A DNA stretch of 64,000 nt, taken from Aphanomyces cochlioides. Lineage: Eukaryota > Oomycota > Saprolegniomycetes > Saprolegniales > Verrucalvaceae. The translations under genes were made by a program, and so were the position numbers. This document shows positions 30,442-41,828 of this stretch, one piece after another (the first letter of the stretch is position 1; every line of letters starts with the position of its first letter). Location of the stretch: positions 186,001-250,000 of the forward strand of contig JAHQRK010000013.1 of the NCBI GenBank assembly GCA_019828595.1, read 5' to 3'. The notes below the pieces were generated by a model. It did no database searches, had not been told where the DNA came from, and saw only the letters and a program-made list of their open reading frames with translations.

Positions 30442-31701
30442 CTAATACTTTTTCCCTGACGACCTGTTGGGCGTGAGTGGAGAGCCTTCTTCTGTTGTAG
30501 TCCATGACGAAACCACGTTCGCTCGCTGAAATGGGCGATACGTGAGCGGTTTCAGCACGGTTTCGTCCATGAGATTGTCTTCGTCGTTGTAGAGCGTGTA
30601 TGTTTTCGTTGGCTCGGCGACGTCTTGGCCTGTTGGGTTGTCTTGGATCCGAAGGGACGACAACTCGCTCAAATCGGACGTGCGGGGGACCAAAGGGGAG
30701 CCTTCAATGAGTGTCGGGGCGTTGGGTTCCCTGGGCAGAAGCGTACACGCCGTGCAGATTTTCACCTTGACGTCAAAGCCAGAGATGTTGATCGTCCACG
30801 CTCTCGTGCATGTTCGACACATGACTTGGCCGCATTTTCGGCAGTGCGTCTTGCCGGTAAAGACGCCAAAGGCGAGCTGGCAAAGAAAGCATTTGCTCCG
30901 CGACGATTTGGGCACCAAATCGGTTCGCGCTAGAAATGGCGTGCCGCTCAAGCGTCGTTCTTGGAAAAATTGATCGAGATCCCGCATCGACTTCATGCGC
31001 TTCCTTTGGGCCATGTCGATGACCCACGACGGCATCGAGCCGCCAAATTCAGACTCGACTAGACGGGAAACTTGGAGCTTTCCAGGGCGCTCTGTCTCGA
31101 GGTATACCGTCGCGGTGCGATAAAAGCAGCCTCGCACAAGCCCGAGCGTGTCATGAAAGTCAGGACAACATTCTAGATCCACAGACGATGTTGCAATCAC
31201 ATAACCTTGTCGTCCATCAAGCGTAAAGCGAATTTGGGCTTCGAGGTAGCAGAAATCTCGCGGTTTGATCAGCGCGGCGAACGGAAACTTGACGCTAAGC
31301 CATCGCAAGTTGACCGTTTCGAGATCTGTCTTGGAAAGGCCGTAGAGATGCATGCAATCGAGGAGGATTTCCTTCTCGGTGAGTGCCTTTGCAGCTTTAA
31401 ACATGGCGTCGTCGTGGGCCACATTCACGGGTGGAATTTCATCCAGTGACGCTGTAATAGTCGTCACGCCGAGCCAAATTGCTGCCCGTGGCGGGGCTTT
31501 GAGGTCTGTGCCTTGGTAAATCTGCACGCCTTTCGTGTCATCAACGAACTTCCATTGCAAATCTGGGTGCGCGACGCGGGAATTCAAGATGCACTCCGAG
31601 GCCACGTCGCGCGACAGTGCGATAAAATCGTCGCGGCGGCGGTCTGACAGCGGTGGGCATCGAAAAAAGCCGTACGGGAGTGGAAACGACGGCGGCGCCA
31701 T
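30442..31701 (-). CDS. FYVE-type zinc finger/START-like protein D (intronless)
   Basis: A single exon of 419 residues from ATG 31701 (APPSFPLPYGFFRCPPL). The START-like region holds VQIYQGTDLKAPPRAAIWLG, IKPRDFCYLEAQIRF and LECCPDFHDTLGLVRG. The finger is CFLC, CRKCGQVMC, C, CTAC, with KTHCR at the usual RHHCR site. The tail is longer than in C and has a weak acidic motif (YNDEDNLMDE). C and D look like a recent tandem pair. The AAAGTGCACTTT palindrome is 163 bp upstream. Membrane targeting is inferred, not shown. Confidence 0.9.
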   Translation of the reverse strand: MAPPSFPLPYGFFRCPPLSDRRRDDFIALSRDVASECILNSRVAHPDLQWKFVDDTKGVQIYQGTDLKAPPRAAIWLGVTTITASLDEIPPVNVAHDDAMFKAAKALTEKEILLDCMHLYGLSKTDLETVNLRWLSVKFPFAALIKPRDFCYLEAQIRFTLDGRQGYVIATSSVDLECCPDFHDTLGLVRGCFYRTATVYLETERPGKLQVSRLVESEFGGSMPSWVIDMAQRKRMKSMRDLDQFFQERRLSGTPFLARTDLVPKSSRSKCFLCQLAFGVFTGKTHCRKCGQVMCRTCTRAWTINISGFDVKVKICTACTLLPREPNAPTLIEGSPLVPRTSDLSELSSLRIQDNPTGQDVAEPTKTYTLYNDEDNLMDETVLKPLTYRPFQRANVVSSWTTTEEGSPLTPNRSSGKKY

Positions 31702-32931
31702 GCCAATTAATTGCAGTCTTGGTTACTAATTGAGACAATGGCAAACTCTTGACGTTAGCGATCGATATGCCATCCACATGGTTCCAATGTGATCGACAGC
31801 TTGGAACGTTCCATGTTGGAAATCCAAGATTCAGTCGTCGCATTTTGGTGTCTTTGCCATCATAAAGTGCACTTTGCCTTTGAATCTATAGCTTTATGAA
31901 TCGCATTTTCGTGGAAATGCTTTCCTCGCGCATAAATTCCAGCCAAATTGACGCACGAGATGGATGCAACTTGGAGATTGTGGATGCACAATCGACTTGG
32001 GTTCCATTTTCAAGGTATGAGTGACGACAGTTCCTATGTTGTCAGCGCCATGTGGCAACTCGATGTTTTTTTCTGAGATTTCTCAAGTGACGGCCGCCTG
32101 TATCCCCATCATTCTCAACTCGATCTTCGCCTTGAAAGATGGCCAAGTCGATTGTTTTCGACGCCAGTTTGAGCATGGAGATCGTTGCAAGCTTGGTCTT
32201 CATGGGGGACTTTGATACAAGGAGCATCCAGCAGGTGGAAAATCGCATGGTAAAGTCTCTGAAAGTGTGCAACAAGCCACCTAGGGAGCGTAACGTGAAG
32301 ATGTTGGAGAGCATTTCTCGAAGAGACAGGATGATAGATGTAATTTACCCTCGGGCTTTAGGGCATTTCCCAGTTTCTTGGTTGCCTGGACTGAAGTTTG
32401 TGTCCACGGCACTTGAATATATCTATCCACGTGGTGCTGACAGTCTCTGTCGGCTTCTATCCTGAGGTGAACGTGACAGAAGATTTGTTCCTCTTCAAGC
32501 ACCCAAACCACCAGGACGGTGTAGAAAATTCTGCTGTTGTTCTCTTCAGAGGAAAATCAACCAAATTGTCGACAAAGCACTGGCGCATCCAATACTTTTG
32601 AACCACGGTTTGAATAACGCATCCAAATCGTTGACCTCACGGGGATTTCTCCTTTGAGCTAGAACGAGGGAAAAGTTCTTTCATTGCTTTCCTTGATGTC
32701 GATTAACTTTGGGATCTCACCGCCTAGCGCCTTGGCGGCAAACATGAGAGCGAAAAGTTCTCTCCTGTGTGAATTTCCTTGTCGTACCACATGTCGAGGT
32801 ACCAAGGCAGCTTGGGTGCATTTTCAACCGCAGATGTGCTCACAACAAGATCTTCTCGCTCGTAAACGTGGGTAAGCTCGCTTTGGAGGTTGCTTTCTTC
32901 TCGGCCACTGATCTTAACAAGCGCCATAGGC
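31702..32931. other. Intergenic region between D and E
   Basis: No convincing gene. Frames on both strands are short and lack domains. It contains the palindrome at 31864-31875 near its left end. Confidence 0.45.
31864..31875. promoter_or_regulatory. AAAGTGCACTTT palindrome upstream of FYVE gene D
   Basis: A perfect 12-bp palindrome 163 bp upstream of the start of D, followed by GCC where the copy upstream of C has GCA. It is a candidate shared operator of the array. Confidence 0.45.
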
Positions 32932-34310
32932 TCAAAACAATGGCTGCCGTCGACTTTGTGGTTCGTCGATATTTGATGAGAGTCTTGCTGGTCGGAACGC
33001 TCCAGTTCTTGACGTTGGGATCGATGTGCCGTCGAGTCGGCGGTATAATTGATCGGAAGACGGTTGCCCACTGGCTTGAAGACATATCGCGGCCATGAGC
33101 GGAACCATGCCATTGACATCCTTGGCTGGAATATCGTCCTCGTCGCGGAGGATAATGGGAGACAATGGTTTTTCCGCGTCGGGGGACAATACCTGTGAAG
33201 ATACCTGGCGTCGCACTCCAATTGAAGAGGCAGAACGTTGCGGCGTTCGACTTTGAGATCCCAATGAAGAATGGGCGTAGTGATTGCGATGGCCAAGTGA
33301 ACAGGACGTACAAATCACCATGTGCGTGAGAAAACCATTCGCTGTGATTGACCACGTCTTGCTGCAGCCTCCACAAAACACTTCACCACACAGTCGACAT
33401 TGTTTCTTGCTCACGCCCACGACAACCAGCGAATTGAATTTCCGCTGGCAGAGAAAGCATTTACTCCGTGCGGATTTTGGAATCAGCGACGACTCGGGGA
33501 GATAATTCAACGAGCTCAGTCGTTTTTCGCGCAAATGCCGATCCAGATGACGCATGTTCTTGACGCGCGTCTTGACGGCCTGCGCAACGATCCAAGTTGG
33601 AATGGAGCCGCTGGGATCGACTTGGTACACTTGCGTCACGAGTAAATAATCGGGGCGGTCGGTTTCTTGGACGACAAAGCCGCCACGATAAAGCTGACTG
33701 CGAACGAGGCCAAGTGTGCGGCGGAATTCAGGACAACATCCAAGAGGAACGGAGCTCATCGCGACGACAAATCCCCGTTTTCCATCCTCTGTTTCAAAAT
33801 GCCTCATGGCCTACAAGAGAGTCGTCTAAGCAACGAACGAAGAAACAAATGTACGTCAAGGTAGCAGACATCGCGCGGTCGAATAACTCCAGGAACAGGC
33901 GTCTGGAGAGCAAACCATCGCAGCGTGCTCGATGCCTTCTCGCTTCGTGCAACCGTGTACAAATGCGCACAATCGAGAAGATCATTCTTGGAGACAATTT
34001 GGTTGTTGTTCTTGAATTCTGTCGTCGAGAAGGCAACGAAGAGTGTCTCGGCCTCTTCAATTGTTGCTGTGATACTCGTGACGCCCGCCCATGAAATCAC
34101 ACCGACTGGAGCTGTCGGGTCAGTTCCTTCGTAGACTTGCACGTCATGCTCGTTACTTGCAGGTTGCCAATGGGCCACCGACTCGGAAATACGACTGCGT
34201 TCAATCACATCTTCTGTAATTCGTCTTGAAAAGGCTTTGAATGTCCGCTTCTCCTGTGTACTCAGCGGCGCACATCGAAAGAAATCGGCCGGGAGCGGGA
34301 AAGTCGGCAT
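32932..34310 (-). CDS. FYVE-type zinc finger/START-like protein E
   Basis: Exons 33855-34310 and 32932-33810 with a 44-nt intron give 444 residues. The start PTFPLPADFFRCAPL is the family signature. The START-like region has VQVYEGTDPTAPVGVISW, RPRDVCYLD and GCCPEFRRTLGLVRS. In the finger, CFLC is separated from CRLCGEVFC by about five extra residues (VVVGVSKKQ), the only member with such an insertion. The tail is the longest of the family, Ser/Arg-rich, with LSPIILRDEDD. The first exon is exactly 152 codons, the same as in G and H. Function is inferred as for its paralogues. Confidence 0.9.
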
Positions 34311-35224
34311 GTCGACGTCTGCGAATGTCCAAATGTGTCGTACCGCTCAAAATAAGCTCCGCGGCGTCGACCAGATTATCGTCGTATGTTGCTGATCAGG
34401 CCCTCCAACAACGGACAACTTTTCGTCTCTACTGAGCGAGAAAGGCAGCAACCTGCTCAGTGTCGACATATTTAAAGTCTCCAGAGTAGGAGCCCTGTCA
34501 TGTTGACGTGTTTTTCCAAAAGATCCTCCATGGCTGGTGGTTGTGGAGATGTTGGATTCAAAGTTGACCTGTTGCTTTTTTGACTGGACGTCAAATGTTA
34601 CAAATGGCAGGTCAATATGTTTCTGGAGTGCAATTTCATCCGCGTTGATCCTAACGTTAGGCGAAATAATCCAGTGCTTCCTCTTCACTTTGGATCACAC
34701 AGAGCTTTGTCTTTGTTGTCTCGAAATTGTTCCCGCAACTGGACTGTATTTGACGATTTCTGTGCACATTTGACTGACATCAAGTGTACAGTGGCAGCAG
34801 ACTCTTCGGTCAATCTTTCAAGCAATAATCTTTGCTATGGGAAGTACGATTTCCAGAGGCTCGAGTTGTAGTCTCGATCAAGATTCCCTTGCTCAACCAC
34901 AATACATTGTGTTCAAACAAGGACATCTTGATGGTGCTGATTTGTTCTCTACAGCTTTTAAATCCAAGAATAGACACGTAGTAAAATATACCGTCGTTGT
35001 GCCATTGCGATCTCCTAGTGAAAACGACTGGACTGATCCATAGCATAAGTACGAAACAGCGTGCTCAGGGAGTATTGAGTGTGTCTTATTATATCAAGCA
35101 CACTCCCAATGCCTCTTCGACTCGAATTGCTGTCGGCACCAACAATATTGTGTTGTCCTCTGATCCTTCGTTCAGGTTTTTGCTTTGGCGAAGTAAAAAT
35201 GCTTGGGGGTTGTAATCGTCTTGT
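34311..35224. other. Intergenic region between E and the PH-like gene
   Basis: No independent gene is seen. Minus-strand coding-like sequence continues from the PH-like gene below its stop, in another frame, from about 35225 to 35089 (SNDNDEQDDYNPQAFLLRQS), ending at a TAA. This may be its displaced C-terminus. Confidence 0.4.
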
Positions 35225-35902
35225 TCATCGTTGTCGTTTGAGCCAAATTGGCGACTTGTTTCTCTGCAGAAAGCTGGCTTCGTCAGCCATCCATCGTTGC
35301 TTGAGGAGGAGATGCAAAGTCTCAATGTTCTCATCACACTGGTCGATCATTTCTGGTGCAGCAAAGCCCAAGCGACTCCAGTTAGCTAAGCAATGCATCC
35401 ACCGCATCATCGATAGGTGTGAGGAAGCCAACAAGACGAGCTGTGTTGAGGAACCTCGGCCATCATAAATGCTCAGCTGGAACGTTGGAGGGGGGTCCAT
35501 CGCGACGACACGCACACGGTGTTTTGTGAGAGGAATAGATTGCCGTTGCTCTGAGCGATCTCGACTAGTGTACATACGTAAGAAGCCGTCAGCAAGCACG
35601 AAATAATGCACGTGGCCACCTTGGCCTGGCGCCAGGAGCATCAAATGGCCTTCCATTTCAATCATGATGGCCAAGGAGGATTGGATGGTGTGACTAAATA
35701 TAGATTCGAATGGCTTGTCATGTTGACCGTTGGTATCTTCACGATGGATCGTCGTACTTGAATTGTGCGAGCGCTGTGTAATTCTGTTGACATATTTTGG
35801 CTGGCACGAAACAAGCACTTCAACGCCAACGGAGCAATCCATTTGAAAGTTGAGCTTACTCTGTCCAGTTACCATCTGGACAATTGGCACCCATTTAATC
35901 AT
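35225..35902 (-). CDS. PH-like domain protein inside the FYVE array
   Basis: A single frame of 225 residues from ATG 35902. Residues about 80-180 fit a pleckstrin-homology fold: EGHLMLLAPGQGGHVHYFVL (first strands), LRMYTSRD, then FQLSIYDGRG and a closing helix MMRWMHCLANW with the conserved Trp. PH domains bind phosphoinositides or proteins at membranes. It has neither the FFRCPPL start nor a FYVE finger, so it is not a broken paralogue of its neighbours. The stop at 35225-35227 is followed in another frame by about 45 coding-like codons, so a frameshift or an unseen intron could have shortened the protein. The first 75 residues are of unknown type. Confidence 0.65.
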   Translation of the reverse strand: MIKWVPIVQMVTGQSKLNFQMDCSVGVEVLVSCQPKYVNRITQRSHNSSTTIHREDTNGQHDKPFESIFSHTIQSSLAIMIEMEGHLMLLAPGQGGHVHYFVLADGFLRMYTSRDRSEQRQSIPLTKHRVRVVAMDPPPTFQLSIYDGRGSSTQLVLLASSHLSMMRWMHCLANWSRLGFAAPEMIDQCDENIETLHLLLKQRWMADEASFLQRNKSPIWLKRQR

Positions 35903-36198
35903 CGTTTGACAGATCAACTTGAAACTTGAGAGGCACGACAGTACATAACTTGCATCTTTTTCAATCTCGTGGGATTTGTTGACTGTGAAACAGGTTATTC
36001 TTGATCAAGAAAACGTGAAGTGCATCTTCATGTGCCCTCATTCATCTCTAGGGCCTACCAAATGTGTCTTCAGCAAGCATTGTCATCTATATTAACTAAA
36101 CTTACCTCTGCAGTGTGTCAGACATGAGACTGAAATTGGCCAATGAGAACTGTTCACAAGATGACAATACAATAAAGTTGAGAGCAAGATTCCTTTCC

Positions 36199-37467
36199 TC
36201 ACGTATGATAAAAATCGCTCGACGACGAGACAGTTGCGTCGTGCCCGAAATGGCCATAGTCCTTCATCTCTTCAATGCCATCTTCAATAAAGTCCAAGTC
36301 ATCCTCGTCGGGAATAAAAATGACAATGGGTGAAGGTGGTTCACTTTCTTCAGGGGGCAAAGACCGAGGGGCCAGTCGGTGGACAAAATTCTTCGGAGAG
36401 TTGGATGGAAGTATAATCGGTTCCCTGATGCTATTTCCCTCTTGCACCTTATCTTGAGATGGGTTGAGTGAACATGGTGTACATACGGAAACTTGCGCCT
36501 CAATTCCTCCGTTTTGAATTGTCCACACCCTTGTACACGTCCGGCACATGACTTCACCGCACTTCCGACATTGTGTTTTGCTCCTTAGTATGCTGAACTT
36601 GGTTTGACAGAGGAAGCATCTGCTTCTATTGGCCGTCGGGATCAACTCTGTAGTTGGGAGGAAGGATGTGTTGCTCAAACGCTTCTCGCGGAGGTATCGA
36701 TCGACATCTCGGATATTCTTGAGTCGCACCTTCATTGCGGCTCGCAATGCCCATCGAGGAAGTTGGCCGCGTAAGTCCATTTGATAAAGGTGCGTTACTT
36801 CCAATTGTCCAGGGACATCCGTTTCGAGGAAGATGTAGCCAACTCTGAAGCAACTTATGCGCAGCAATCCCAGAGCTTTGCGAAGGTCGGGACAGCATTT
36901 CATGTCAATATCTGTAACTCCAGTTGCATAGCCTTGGCGACCCTCCCACTGAAATGGTTGTTGGATCTACGCGTCGTTTGTGATCATCACCGATTAATGA
37001 AGAGAATTTACCTCAATGAAGCACATGTCGCGGGGAAGCACAATACCTGGTAGAGGCGATTTGTACGCAAACCACCGAACGTCAATGTACTCGTTTTCGC
37101 TGTCTGTAATGGTATACAACTGCATCGAGTCGATGGTATCATTGCGGGTGACAATGCGGTTTAGCTCGCGGTACGCTCTTGTCGAATGGGCGACATACAG
37201 ATCTCTGACTTCGCGCAGCGTTGCTGTAACATGAGCCACACCTGCCCACGAAACAACACCCAAAGGTGTAGTCGGATCGCTGCCTTCATATACTCGACAA
37301 TCACCATGATCGCTCGAAATGCGCCAGTTCATCTCCGGGTGTGAAAGTCTAGAGCGAGCGATCACTTCAGGGATGAATGATCTTGCGCGATCTTGAATTC
37401 GTCTGCGGTCTTCGCTTCGCAGCGGTGGACATCTGAAGAAGTCGGTCGGCAGTGGAAACGTCGCCAT
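36199..37467 (-). CDS. FYVE-type zinc finger/START-like protein G
   Basis: Exons 37012-37467 and 36199-36966 with a 45-nt intron give 407 residues. ATG 37467 gives ATFPLPTDFFRCPPL; a longer open frame upstream is ignored because the family starts here. Second exon begins IQQPFQWEGRQGY, matching B and H. The START-like region has DMKCCPDLRKALGLLR. The finger is CFLC, CRKCGEVMC, C, CTPC with KTQCR. The acidic tail is SPIVIFIPDEDDLDFIEDG. It is closest to B and H. Membrane or lipid binding is inferred from the fold. Confidence 0.9.
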
Positions 37468-38063
37468 TTCGCGCCTTTTTAATCTGTCGTCCTGCTCGCA
37501 AAAACCAAAATGACACCGCAGGAGAGAGAAAATCAACAAAATTAAATACAGTTGTCCCTCAGTTTTCGCCTCATGCCTTTTTTCGAATTTATATCAGGGT
37601 ATTATGATTGGAAGTATGGTGCTTCAAAGGTTTATGCTATAAATATTACATACTGTCAAAATAAATATGCTAAACAAAATAATATTATATAGGATATAAG
37701 TTTGAAGAGGGAAGCGAAAACTCGGGACTACTGTAAATAATTGAATATTTGTTGAGAATAAACAAGAGTTTCAAACTCACACTGTCTTGGACAAAATAAT
37801 TCAACGGTCTCGACCATGGAGGGCACTGCGGTGCTTCTTCTACTAGCACTGTAGCGCTCTCAGGGGGTAGCTATCCGCACGAAGACACCATCTCTGGTAA
37901 GCTTCTGCATTCAAGTCGTTTGATTTGCAAGGGATAGTTAATTTTCTCCTCCCAAATATGAAGGGGCAATGCATTTCAAATGCATCTCGCGATCAGACCT
38001 CCATAACAGCCTCTCTCACGAGCGAATGAAGGAAGCCCCAGATGCACAACCACATGCTATAGC

Positions 38064-38118
38064 TTGACATTAAATGTCAAGGTATCGAAGTCCCCATCAA
38101 AATTTGATGGGGACTTCG
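38064..38118. repeat. Two adjacent perfect hairpins
   Basis: TTGACATT-A-AATGTCAA at 38064-38080 is followed by a 33-nt hairpin at 38086-38118 with 16-bp arms (CGAAGTCCCCATCAAA and its complement) around a single A. They lie in the gene-free stretch about 600 bp upstream of G. They could be MITE remnants. Confidence 0.85.
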
Positions 38119-39335
38119 AATTGTTACACACTGCATTTGACAAAGAACTATCCCATCGACAGACGAGCAAACGACGCCAGCTTTCGATCGGTGCTGCATT
38201 CCTCTTTGTGCAGAATCGAGCAAACACTCGTCGTCCACATCGATTGTAAGACGTTTGATCATGAAGTAGACAGAGTTGGCGTTATGATGGGCATTTCTCA
38301 AGTACAGTATGTCTCACCTTCGTCGGAAAGTCATGACATTCTGTTTATGTTATATTACAGCTCTCTGTCCCTTCCACGAGTTATCTTATGCCCAATACCA
38401 CTGGATTTATCAAGAACGTCAAAACGATGAAGGATTCTGTCGAAAGAGAGTTTTCATCTCCAATCTCCGTCGAAGCGTTCCATGCAAGCCATTCCGAACT
38501 TCACTGGTAAACAACGAGTGTAGATAATAAGCTTTTAATCTTACTTCAAGGGGGATTTTGGACGAGTCCAACTTTTCAAACAAAAGATTTGAATGCTTTG
38601 TCAAACGACACTACGAAGCGAAATGCAAGCTTCGCGTGGTAGGCACGATGCAGGCACAATAATCTGGCAGCCTTCATTGCCCTTCGTTGGGCTCAAACCG
38701 CCTGTTGCAAAATTGCAGCGACTGCACTCTTTTCGTACCAATGTACAACACAACCTTGACTTGGGATTGCCAAATCACAAGATTGTCGTGAACGCCTCGA
38801 TGACTTGTTGGTTGTTCGGTGCATCTGAAAGGTAAAATACGTAGAATTCCATGGCCATCAACCGACCTGGTCAAGATGTTCTCCATACTGTAGTCTCCCA
38901 CAGTGTCGAGACAAATCCATGATAGCAAAATTTGTAATAGACAAATTTTGCTACTCGTATCATGAAATTCCTTGTGAAATTTACTTGTGGTGTGAGTAAT
39001 GGTTGTCACAGGAAATTTTGCCCAAGAAAATTCACTGTGTGAAAATCTGACAAGGAAGATTTTCCTTGTGAGACGAATACGACTCTCAGTCATCACAAGT
39101 GATAAGAGAGGAATATCACGATTCGAGGATTCCATGACACTAATTATCGATCACATGCAGTGAATAATGGATTCTACAGGGTCTGGTGTTTCTATCTCAG
39201 CCTTCTTCAGGAAAATGCGACCCACTTGGATGGTCACAGCAAAAATAGCGATAGCAAAATTGAAATGCACAGTAAATTTCCTTTTGAGTTTTTAGTAAAT
39301 TTTCACAGGACATTTCTTGTTTGCAAAATTACTCT

Positions 39336-39402
39336 AGCCCACGAAACAAAATCGGTCTTCCTCTATAAATTTATTCTCGAGATAATTGACTTCAAAGTTT
39401 TT
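39336..39402 (-). repeat. Dispersed ~65-bp repeat, copy 1
   Basis: Read on the minus strand, the sequence matches copies at 40095-40161 and 48454-48523: AAAACTTT, then TTATCTC, then GAGGAAG-CCGATTTTG. Copies 2 and 3 are on the plus strand in the same sense. No terminal repeats were found. Confidence 0.6.
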
Positions 39403-40094
39403 ACCTTTTGAAAACTTATATTCGAGAAAAATAGAATTGAAAAATTGTTCCATAGATGGAATTGTATAGGTGCCCAACTGTTTATCTTAATTTCAATAAC
39501 TTCCGTTGTGACTTTCGATTAAATATTAGTATCAATGCATAGAGCTAAGAATGGTGATTTTAAGTATATATAAAACTCAAAATTGAAATTTCCAAAATAT
39601 TGCGCCGACGCCGTTCGCCATCGACAATATCTCCATGAATCTTTGAATTTCGAGACGCATGATGGCTCAAAATATAGTCCTTGGAGTCTTTAACAACCTC
39701 ATGGTCTTAACTCGAAAGTATCAAAATGGCAATAATCAGACTTATTGCCAATCAGACAGTTTGGTGTTACGTGTACAGCGCTATAGAGCGCGTCTGTGGC
39801 TACATATTAAGCCTACTTGGGGTCCAAGAAGTGAAATAGTCGCTACGTACCGACGCCCCGAAGTTGACCATCGGCGGACTTTGAAAAAATTTCATTTTTG
39901 ATATTTCTATATTTTTGGATTCGTCTTGTGGAGATCTATCGATTGCACCAGTTTAAATCATCAAAACAGAAAGAATACGACGTTTAAACTTGATTTAAAC
40001 ATGTTCTAAACATATGCTTTCTCAATAACTTCAATACAATCCAAAATTTGAAGAAAGTTGTTTTTTGTGTTTTTGCGAAAATAAGATTCCAGAG

Positions 40095-40161
40095 TTCAAA
40101 AACTTTAAAGCCCATTATCTCAGCAATTAATTTTGCGAGGAAGTCCGATTTTGTTTTCCGC
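40095..40161 (+). repeat. Dispersed ~65-bp repeat, copy 2
   Basis: It shares AAAACTTTAAAG, ATTATCTC and GAGGAAGTCCGATTTTG with the copies at 39336 and 48454. It is the most diverged of the three. Confidence 0.55.
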
Positions 40162-40515
40162 ATCTTCATAATATGAAGACACGATAGGCTATATTATAGC
40201 CTATCAAGTACTGGATTGTTGTCACTCTGCCTTTCAAACTGCGACCAGTCAAAAGACACTTCTGATGACATCAACCTCAAGATTTGTAATGTGTTTAGTT
40301 CGCCAGTTCGCGAGCACATGCAAGAAAAGCACGCTCCTCCACATTCTTCTCCACACTGACATCATTGGTTACAGTGGCCAGACCTTCCGGGGGATTAAGG
40401 GGGGTTCGTTTTCTCCAAGAGCAAATTATTCTATTTGGTTCCAACTATACCTTACTTTAAGTCATCCCGATGAAGATTTGTGTTGTTTATTTATTTTAGA
40501 TAAGCAAAAGAGCAT

Positions 40516-41828
40516 TCATTGTGTACTCGACGGGGGAGCTAAAGCGCCCCCTTGTTCGTCTACAGGATGACTCGATTCGTCGTCAAAACACGTCGATGAG
40601 AGCGTGTCCAATGTGAAGTCCGTCGCGACTTCAATCGGATTATTGTCTTCGATAAAATCCAAATCTTCGTCTTCTTGGAGGTAGATCGGCGACGCAACGC
40701 TGGATTCTTGAAAGGGAGAGCGTAGGATCAACGGATGGACAAACGTCGTGGGGGAATAAACTGTCTTGAACGGGAGCACACGAGGCCGCATTGCCCCTTT
40801 TTCCGTCGGCGTCATAATACGCTCAAACGAACAAGGGGTACAGACCGTGACGATCATGTCAATACCAGCATTTTGAACGGTCCATTCCTTGGTACAGACG
40901 CGGCAAAAGACTTCACCGCACTTTCGACAATGATCTTTGGATTTGAGGAGGCTAAACTTTGTCTGACAGAGAAAACACTTGCTGCGTTTACTTAACGGAA
41001 TCAAATCCGTGTCGGGGAGGAAATTGCATAGACTCAGGCGCTTTTCACGCAGAAAGCGATCGATCTCGCGCACATTCTTGAGTCGAAGCGTCATGATAGC
41101 CCGCATGACCCAGCGGGGAAGGTTTCCGCCAGGATTCAACTGATACAATTGAGTGACATGCATTTCACCAGGTTTGTCTGTCTCGAGAAAGACATACCCC
41201 CCTCGATGAACTCGCATTCGAACCAAACCCAAAGATTTACGAAAATCAGGACAACATTTCACATCCACGTGAGTGAACGCGACGATGTACCCATTGCGGC
41301 CTTCCCATTCAAATGGTTGTTGGATCTACGGACAGAATGTATCAGGACAACCAAAACTGGGGGGAAACATACGTCTAGTGTCACTAAATCGCGCGGCAGG
41401 GCCACTCCTTTTACGGCAGCTTTTATAGCGACCCATCGAATGTCAATATGTTCGGCTTCAGAGTCTGACAGCGTGTACAAATGCGCACAATCGAGAATAT
41501 CGTGTCGAGAGACGATGTAGTTCAAGTCGCGGTACTCTTTTGTCGAATGACAGACAAAAAGTTGCCTCACTTCGTCGAGGGAGCCCATGACGGTTGTTGT
41601 TCCAATCCAGGAAATGACGCCATGCGGCGCTTTTTTATCAAGTCCTTCGTACACCTGTGCGTCGCCATAGTCTCGCATGAGCTTCCAGTTCATTTCTTCG
41701 TTGGAAATCTGTGATAAATCAAATACATCCCGTGCCATTTGCCGAGCCTTGGCCTGGAGACGCGCTCGTTCTTCATTTCGGAGCGGAATGCAGTGGAAAA
41801 AGTTAAGCGGGAGCGGGAATGTCGCCAT
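40516..41828 (-). CDS. FYVE-type zinc finger/START-like protein H
   Basis: Exons 41373-41828 and 40516-41325 with a 47-nt intron give 421 residues. It starts ATFPLPLNFFHCIPL at ATG 41828. The START-like region has AQVYEGLDKKAPHGVISWIG, LPRDLVTLD, IQQPFEWEGRNGY and DVKCCPDFRKSLGLVRM. The finger is CFLC, CRKCGEVFC, C, CTPC, with KDHCR at the RHHCR site. The tail holds SPIYLQEDEDLDFIED. First exon is 152 codons, as in E and G. It is the last member of the array on this side. Confidence 0.9.

Larger units (their letters stand above)
37468..40515. other. 3-kb gene-free stretch with hairpins and a dispersed repeat
   Basis: No convincing gene; the longest frames (about 100-150 codons) carry no domain. 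Contains two perfect hairpins (38064-38080 and 38086-38118) and two copies of a dispersed repeat of about 65 bp (39336-39402 and 40095-40161). Confidence 0.5.
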
